Below are positions 7,201-8,270 of a stretch of DNA of 8,270 bases, piece after piece (the stretch's first letter is position 1; each line of letters starts with the position of its first letter). Origin of the DNA: a bacterium (lineage in GTDB: Bacteria > Arandabacterota > Arandabacteria > Arandabacterales > Arandabacteraceae); NCBI GenBank assembly GCA_025774405.1, contig JALGWB010000081.1, positions 1-8,270 on the forward strand. The letters are read 5' to 3'. A program made the position numbers and the translations under genes. The notes beneath the pieces are model-generated. The model was given only the letters and a program-made list of their open reading frames with translations. It searched no databases and had not been told where the DNA came from.

Positions 7201-8270
7201 ACCTGGGGACTAATGCAAGTAAGTGTCAGGTCGCTACCGAGTACGATGAGTTCGAGCTCGATGTCCTCGGTGTGTGTTGTTGAACCTGCGAGGTGAAAAG
7301 GTGTAGCCTCGTACCTTGCTACACATGCCTTGCCAGCCACCAGACGATAGTCATCTTCAGGCACAGTCTCAAAATTGAAACTTCCTTCGTCACGGGTTTC
7401 GTATCGCGCTAACCTGGCGCCATCAAACTGTCTGATCAGATCAACTACTATTCCATCTGATTCGGGCACACCTCGAATTGATGCTGTGCCCCTGATGTTG
7501 CCGGTCTCCACTGCGAGGGGATCTGACAGTATCTCAAAAACGTCCCCAGTTGCATTTATCAGACGGACAAAGGCATGCAGTTGGCTTCTCCCAAGAGGAA
7601 TCGCTCCCAAGATATCAGAACCTGTAATCCCAACATCCCTCCCTGCCAGACTCAGGCTAAGTCCGTGAAGAACCTGTCCGATTTCAGGGATCGAAGCCGC
7701 CGACATCCTGATGCTTGTATTGGCTCGTTCGTGCAGTCTTGCATGACATGCCAGACTCACATTTACACCTCGAGCAACCCCACCGGCTGAGCCATCAGTC
7801 CTGGTGAAAGCCATCCTGGGCCACTCAACGAACATCGGATAGAGCGTCAGGGGCTCTTCAATTTCCACCTCAGTCCCGAGGCTGAGTGAGAAGATCCCAG
7901 ACTCAGCGTGAAGAAAGCCTGTGCGACGCGCAACGATCTTACACGTCTCGAAGTTGCCAAGACCACTGATGCGGAAGCGCCCTGTGGCATCGGTTCTGCC
8001 TCTCCCCACAACCCTCGCGATGCCGGTCGAGATATCGACTACCTCAATTGCTATGTCACCATCGTAGCCGACGGGAGGGTAATGGTCACCCCACATGTCT
8101 GGTGCGTTGTACGCCGCATCCCTCGCATAGAGTGCAATGCCACTGACCGTGCTGTACCCGCCCTCAGGCTGTCTCACACTTACAGGGTTGGATCTTGCTG
8201 TACCAAGATCACCGGAGACATCACGATAGATGAGATTCAGCCGAATAGATGCAACCTCCCTGCTCAAGCC
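1275..8270 (-). CDS. Giant modular secreted/surface protein with repeated carboxypeptidase-regulatory-like modules and a C-terminal sorting-like domain (N-terminus outside window)
   Basis: This is an uninterrupted frame of 2,330 codons counted from a TTG at 8267. The frame stays open to the right edge, so that TTG is probably internal and the true start and signal peptide are missing. It ends at TAG 1277-1275. Layout in residues from the TTG: five composite repeats (about 26-1116), each with a carboxypeptidase-regulatory-like beta module; an unassigned Gly-rich beta region, basic patch and helical segment (1117-1613); a ZU5-like beta domain (about 1614-1740); an Fn3-like domain (about 1743-1837); a duplicated GYWI-type module (about 1846-2025); a beta domain beginning WFIKISA, with NYLGMAN and DPLDILEPP (about 2050-2220), common in FCB-type secreted proteins; and a FlgD-Ig-like / type A sorting-like domain (about 2244-2330). 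There are no catalytic motifs or internal membrane helices I can identify. The likely role is a surface or extracellular structural or adhesive protein, inferred from architecture only. It has 34 cysteines, fitting an extracytoplasmic location with disulfides. It is convergent with the channel gene, and there is no operon partner in view. Confidence 0.93.
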   Translation of the reverse strand, partial: GLSREVASIRLNLIYRDVSGDLGTARSNPVSVRQPEGGYSTVSGIALYARDAAYNAPDMWGDHYPPVGYDGDIAIEVVDISTGIARVVGRGRTDATGRFRISGLGNFETCKIVARRTGFLHAESGIFSLSLGTEVEIEEPLTLYPMFVEWPRMAFTRTDGSAGGVARGVNVSLACHARLHERANTSIRMSAASIPEIGQVLHGLSLSLAGRDVGITGSDILGAIPLGRSQLHAFVRLINATGDVFEILSDPLAVETGNIRGTASIRGVPESDGIVVDLIRQFDGARLARYETRDEGSFNFETVPEDDYRLVAGKACVARYEATPFHLAGSTTHTEDIELELIVLGSDLTLTCISPQVASNCRLRVAGSLTLNPAVALPATGGVTVIEQIKEGWGSAPPPFEAPEVVYHVDAGGTTATVSGEVVIGVIDPRTRRLRARMRIYDAEGTAYCDLYSNELAVCLGNVAGSVKLADKEPLPGEHGGIRVELVGLYTLTTTTDADGNYFFANVPAGDYTLAAGKFNYIRRTYGDVVTVTCSETTTVPSFSIDPLIRDPELLIRRMPTPGDPSEFVGTADSVEVLAGSGFGCNEELSLEAVSLEKIDSLGTVLGTVDFTNLGTSNLTISYSGSPPDLYGTISGRVMCGQITSDADSVRMRLQLRDPAENRGAIYSNCIPVGLGSLAGRCICDRTLRDNSGITLTVLTHAFNKALTTWRSDSTGFFAFSRVPKGEYYLTMSKPGFRFFDSRVEAVDSCQVDTLVIEHGQPLVLCDLELQPLVTMSNLLISSSGDLAIDNGDTIFVAGEIEVTTPEFSLTDAYLVQMNEVHQIVQRDQISLAILGVTPLMPRGAYWYFDFAGLVIPGEDDLPRLGWNTYKLRIDVEGTDYRGGRCVVESNELAADANVRVVGGWIAGVVYQVGGADEPEPAVGAHVNLLQRGKIVGHSTITDSTFLFDGLRAGTYDVRATTADGVVSDFRNGIVISAADSTEILRFYLGLPDTSIHLSFSRLLNEHGDPVDTMSAVGQHGILHKYLRVTYAGTDSGYVFYDENTSRAAIRISGDPDIHYVQLAPITGSDPMCRGLVDVAIDVDALGLNERDQATVSLVSLILDGLRVGTAEDFGDDFTYHIGIIPFPFDLHLLAGGFTGVEGGAFVATGGVERGKSFCWNIGRPELGRETTMELLQYVEHKGSVGASLGIPTPVGVSVSLDLCRTSVAYGGFCSVAVPEHMLRGPFGGVIFLQMIYADYLLPVRPEDVIFTSTTPFIVLNALNLLRANPFLCNLFRSDESPFSLPIDTLELSNSLANTVAFSVGAALSGEATCVPRTSFSFDLSAVGVAGVSMGFSLPVPTSGAASYRNTYELVYYPLEGYIGPRLTLAHTSYDPPIPLPWFPIDEDELCEASLEFVYQLAGGGGVAPLLPRLVKIGFRNCGSTMRVDLEIDGRDFGEIIESRRDSLPIISGLFDLSDVSTPSVLAGHATRDGLYREFHLVIEAIEEWGFDNPVAIELESTEWADAGSMTIKLSGEAALKQIRIGARGGGRLKAGMTVEKRKGFLWRRIPLMMRESRIEPSVNTERVEQVQTELGTVLGNLWDEHRNPDFFQFLAQIVEIFKELIEAWNETFVHLVSPNGTAEIDIPPYAFEDSCELYVAEVADSLMELASPLDLLTGGGAAYGQALISPAVAIYGTAALQKPLTVTFHLSSGLEASQGDSLAMMFMGRTGGWETLGGTVDHESGILIAQNSAYGVYAVGLYTESGRPGPANLTAESGYEGCVPLHWLPPDTTVGIAYYNILYADSLGGPYTLLARDLETTSYVDTGAVDGVRRYYVVYCMYEDGIQSNLSEIASAVAGPTMVGKVIPTNCLTMVSLPVVPTCASVDSVFADDLGGNRGRFGWDVRAGFPPDWVGVDSVSCGHGYWIMVNDPVRDSVLIDVDGYFAGYPEPAVLTLHHGWNQIGTMSNQRVRWDQSLRILVPSSTSWDTLSLTNAVLAGKICSGLYKYLPGLGDYVWYSALEGSGTMRPWDGYLVYCFADSLKLVMSRLDGFPHAWRGTPRRKATGLDGGDSWFIKISAIFRNFADTQNYLGMANTAHGGLDPLDILEPPPVETCPRLRFVVSPTDTEVASLCRDVRGPLGSAADSVVWNLELLTQHLQVSPRQPRLPAGRMLGSVSTGAHSEPARLDTILLTWSGMEAVPESLGIILYASGTAVDMRDQASIKIPVGTAPRVIYLRIVAQTTGILGARAAAPTVEPRRKTGIVSMRPNPFRGNLTVAYYLKDGMKHSLRIYSVTGQLVNTIAEGTGEPGLNTVLWDGTSSSGARVAPGIYFLRMEAGSYLATKKVVLLR
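1278..1538 (-). other. C-terminal FlgD-Ig-like / type A sorting-like domain
   Basis: The last 87 or so residues carry the standard signature: MRPNPFRGNLTVAYYL at the start, LRIYSVTGQLVNTI in the middle, then LWDGTSSSGARVAPGIYFLR and a final KKVVLLR. In Bacteroidota this type of domain directs export and surface attachment through the type IX secretion system. In many related uncultured phyla the same fold is annotated as a FlgD Ig-like domain, and its export route is not proven. It marks the reading frame's end as the natural C-terminus and supports an extracytoplasmic destination. Confidence 0.85.
2193..2732 (-). repeat. Tandem pair of GYWI/GYLV-type modules in the giant protein
   Basis: Residues about 1846-1925 contain MVSLPVVP, SVDSVFADD, GRFGWDV and GHGYWIMVND. 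Residues about 1930-2025 contain LHHGWNQIGT, LYKYLPGLGDYVWY and WDGYLVYCFAD. Each half opens with a hydrophobic strand after Thr or Trp-Asn, has an internal Trp/Tyr-rich strand and closes with G-Y-[WL]-[IV] followed by an acidic residue. That suggests an internal duplication of a module of about 90 residues. Such paired modules occur before C-terminal sorting domains in secreted proteins of FCB-type bacteria; their molecular role is not established. Confidence 0.6.
2757..3428 (-). other. ZU5-like and Fn3-like domains of the giant protein
   Basis: Residues about 1614-1740 start HLVSPNGTAEIDIPPYAF, continue through strands ending in an ISPAVAIYG segment and LTVTFHL, then WETLGG and YGVYAVG. This order resembles ZU5-type beta domains seen in secreted proteins of this group. 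Residues about 1743-1837 read PANLTAESG, a core Trp (HWLPP), YYNILYADS, YVDTGAVDG and YYVVYCMYEDG, a good match to the fibronectin type III strand pattern. Both would be extracellular, non-catalytic spacer or binding domains. The Fn3 call is firmer than the ZU5-like one. Confidence 0.6.
3429..4919 (-). other. Unassigned central region of the giant protein (residues about 1117-1613)
   Basis: I do not recognise this stretch of about 500 residues. It begins with alternating hydrophobic/small strands rich in Gly, Ser and Val (for example GSVGASLGIPTPVGVSVSL at 1182-1200 and VGVAGVSMGFSLPVP at 1326-1340), consistent with a large beta structure. It includes aromatic and proline-rich loops (PPIPLPWFPIDEDE near 1375-1388). 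It then turns strongly basic (13 Lys/Arg within 1512-1557) and ends in a predicted helix-rich acidic segment (about 1563-1611, with FFQFLAQIVEIFKELIEAW). This breaks the pattern of small Ig-like modules on both sides, so it may be the functional core of the protein. That role is inference. Confidence 0.55.
4920..8192 (-). repeat. Five protein-level composite repeats of about 215 residues in the giant protein
   Basis: A boundary motif recurs as SNPVSV, SDPLAV, SNELAV, SNCIPV and SNELAA at residues 26, 248, 452, 667 and 889, which is a spacing of 222, 204, 215 and 222. Each motif follows a strand rich in Arg and hydrophobic residues (for example RMRIYDAEG, RLQLRDPAE, KLRIDVEG). It is followed by a carboxypeptidase-regulatory-like module: a GxVxGxV-type opening strand, a DxxGxFxF-type turn, then a VPAGDYTL-type ending. 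The clearest copy has DADGNYFFANVPAGDYTL near residues 496-513, and others end VPEDDYRL, VPKGEYYL and LRAGTYDV. A second beta-rich domain of 110-130 residues fills the rest of each unit. The DNA copies have diverged beyond obvious nucleotide identity, so this is an old duplication. By position, units run 8192-7527, 7526-6915, 6914-6270, 6269-5604 and 5603 to about 4920. Such modules typically act as extracellular beta-sandwich spacers; a ligand is not evident. Confidence 0.8.

Noticed and set aside
8265..8267. TTG as the true start of the giant gene
   Set aside because: The frame is open beyond it to the edge, there is no room to see a ribosome site, and no signal peptide follows although the protein is expected to be exported.

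Overview
The window holds three protein-coding units and almost no non-coding DNA. From left to right they are: a broken serpin remnant on the minus strand (1 to about 262), a complete voltage-gated potassium channel gene on the plus strand (302-1105), and one very large minus-strand reading frame (1275 to the right edge). The large frame encodes the C-terminal 2,330 or so residues of a giant modular secreted or surface protein. Its 5' end lies outside the window. No RNA genes, CRISPR arrays or insertion sequences were seen.

The organism is a bacterium of middling GC content. The giant protein has carboxypeptidase-regulatory-like and Fn3-like modules and a C-terminal FlgD-Ig-like / type A sorting-like domain. 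This architecture is typical of the FCB group and neighbouring uncultured phyla such as Eisenbacteria, WOR-3, Latescibacteria or Zixibacteria. That placement is inferred from protein style only; no marker gene is present.

The serpin remnant keeps the inhibitory hinge and reactive-centre loop. It lacks about 300 N-terminal residues and appears to carry a one-base frameshift at about 238. Its homology stops a few dozen bases before the channel start. In that gap lies a good sigma70-type promoter candidate for the channel (TTGATA, 17 bases, TAGAAT). The channel and giant genes converge on a 169-base intergenic region.

The genes show no obvious shared pathway. The most noteworthy items are the truncated serpin with an intact reactive loop, the composite repeat of about 215 residues in the giant protein, and a stretch of about 500 residues in its middle that I cannot assign to any family.
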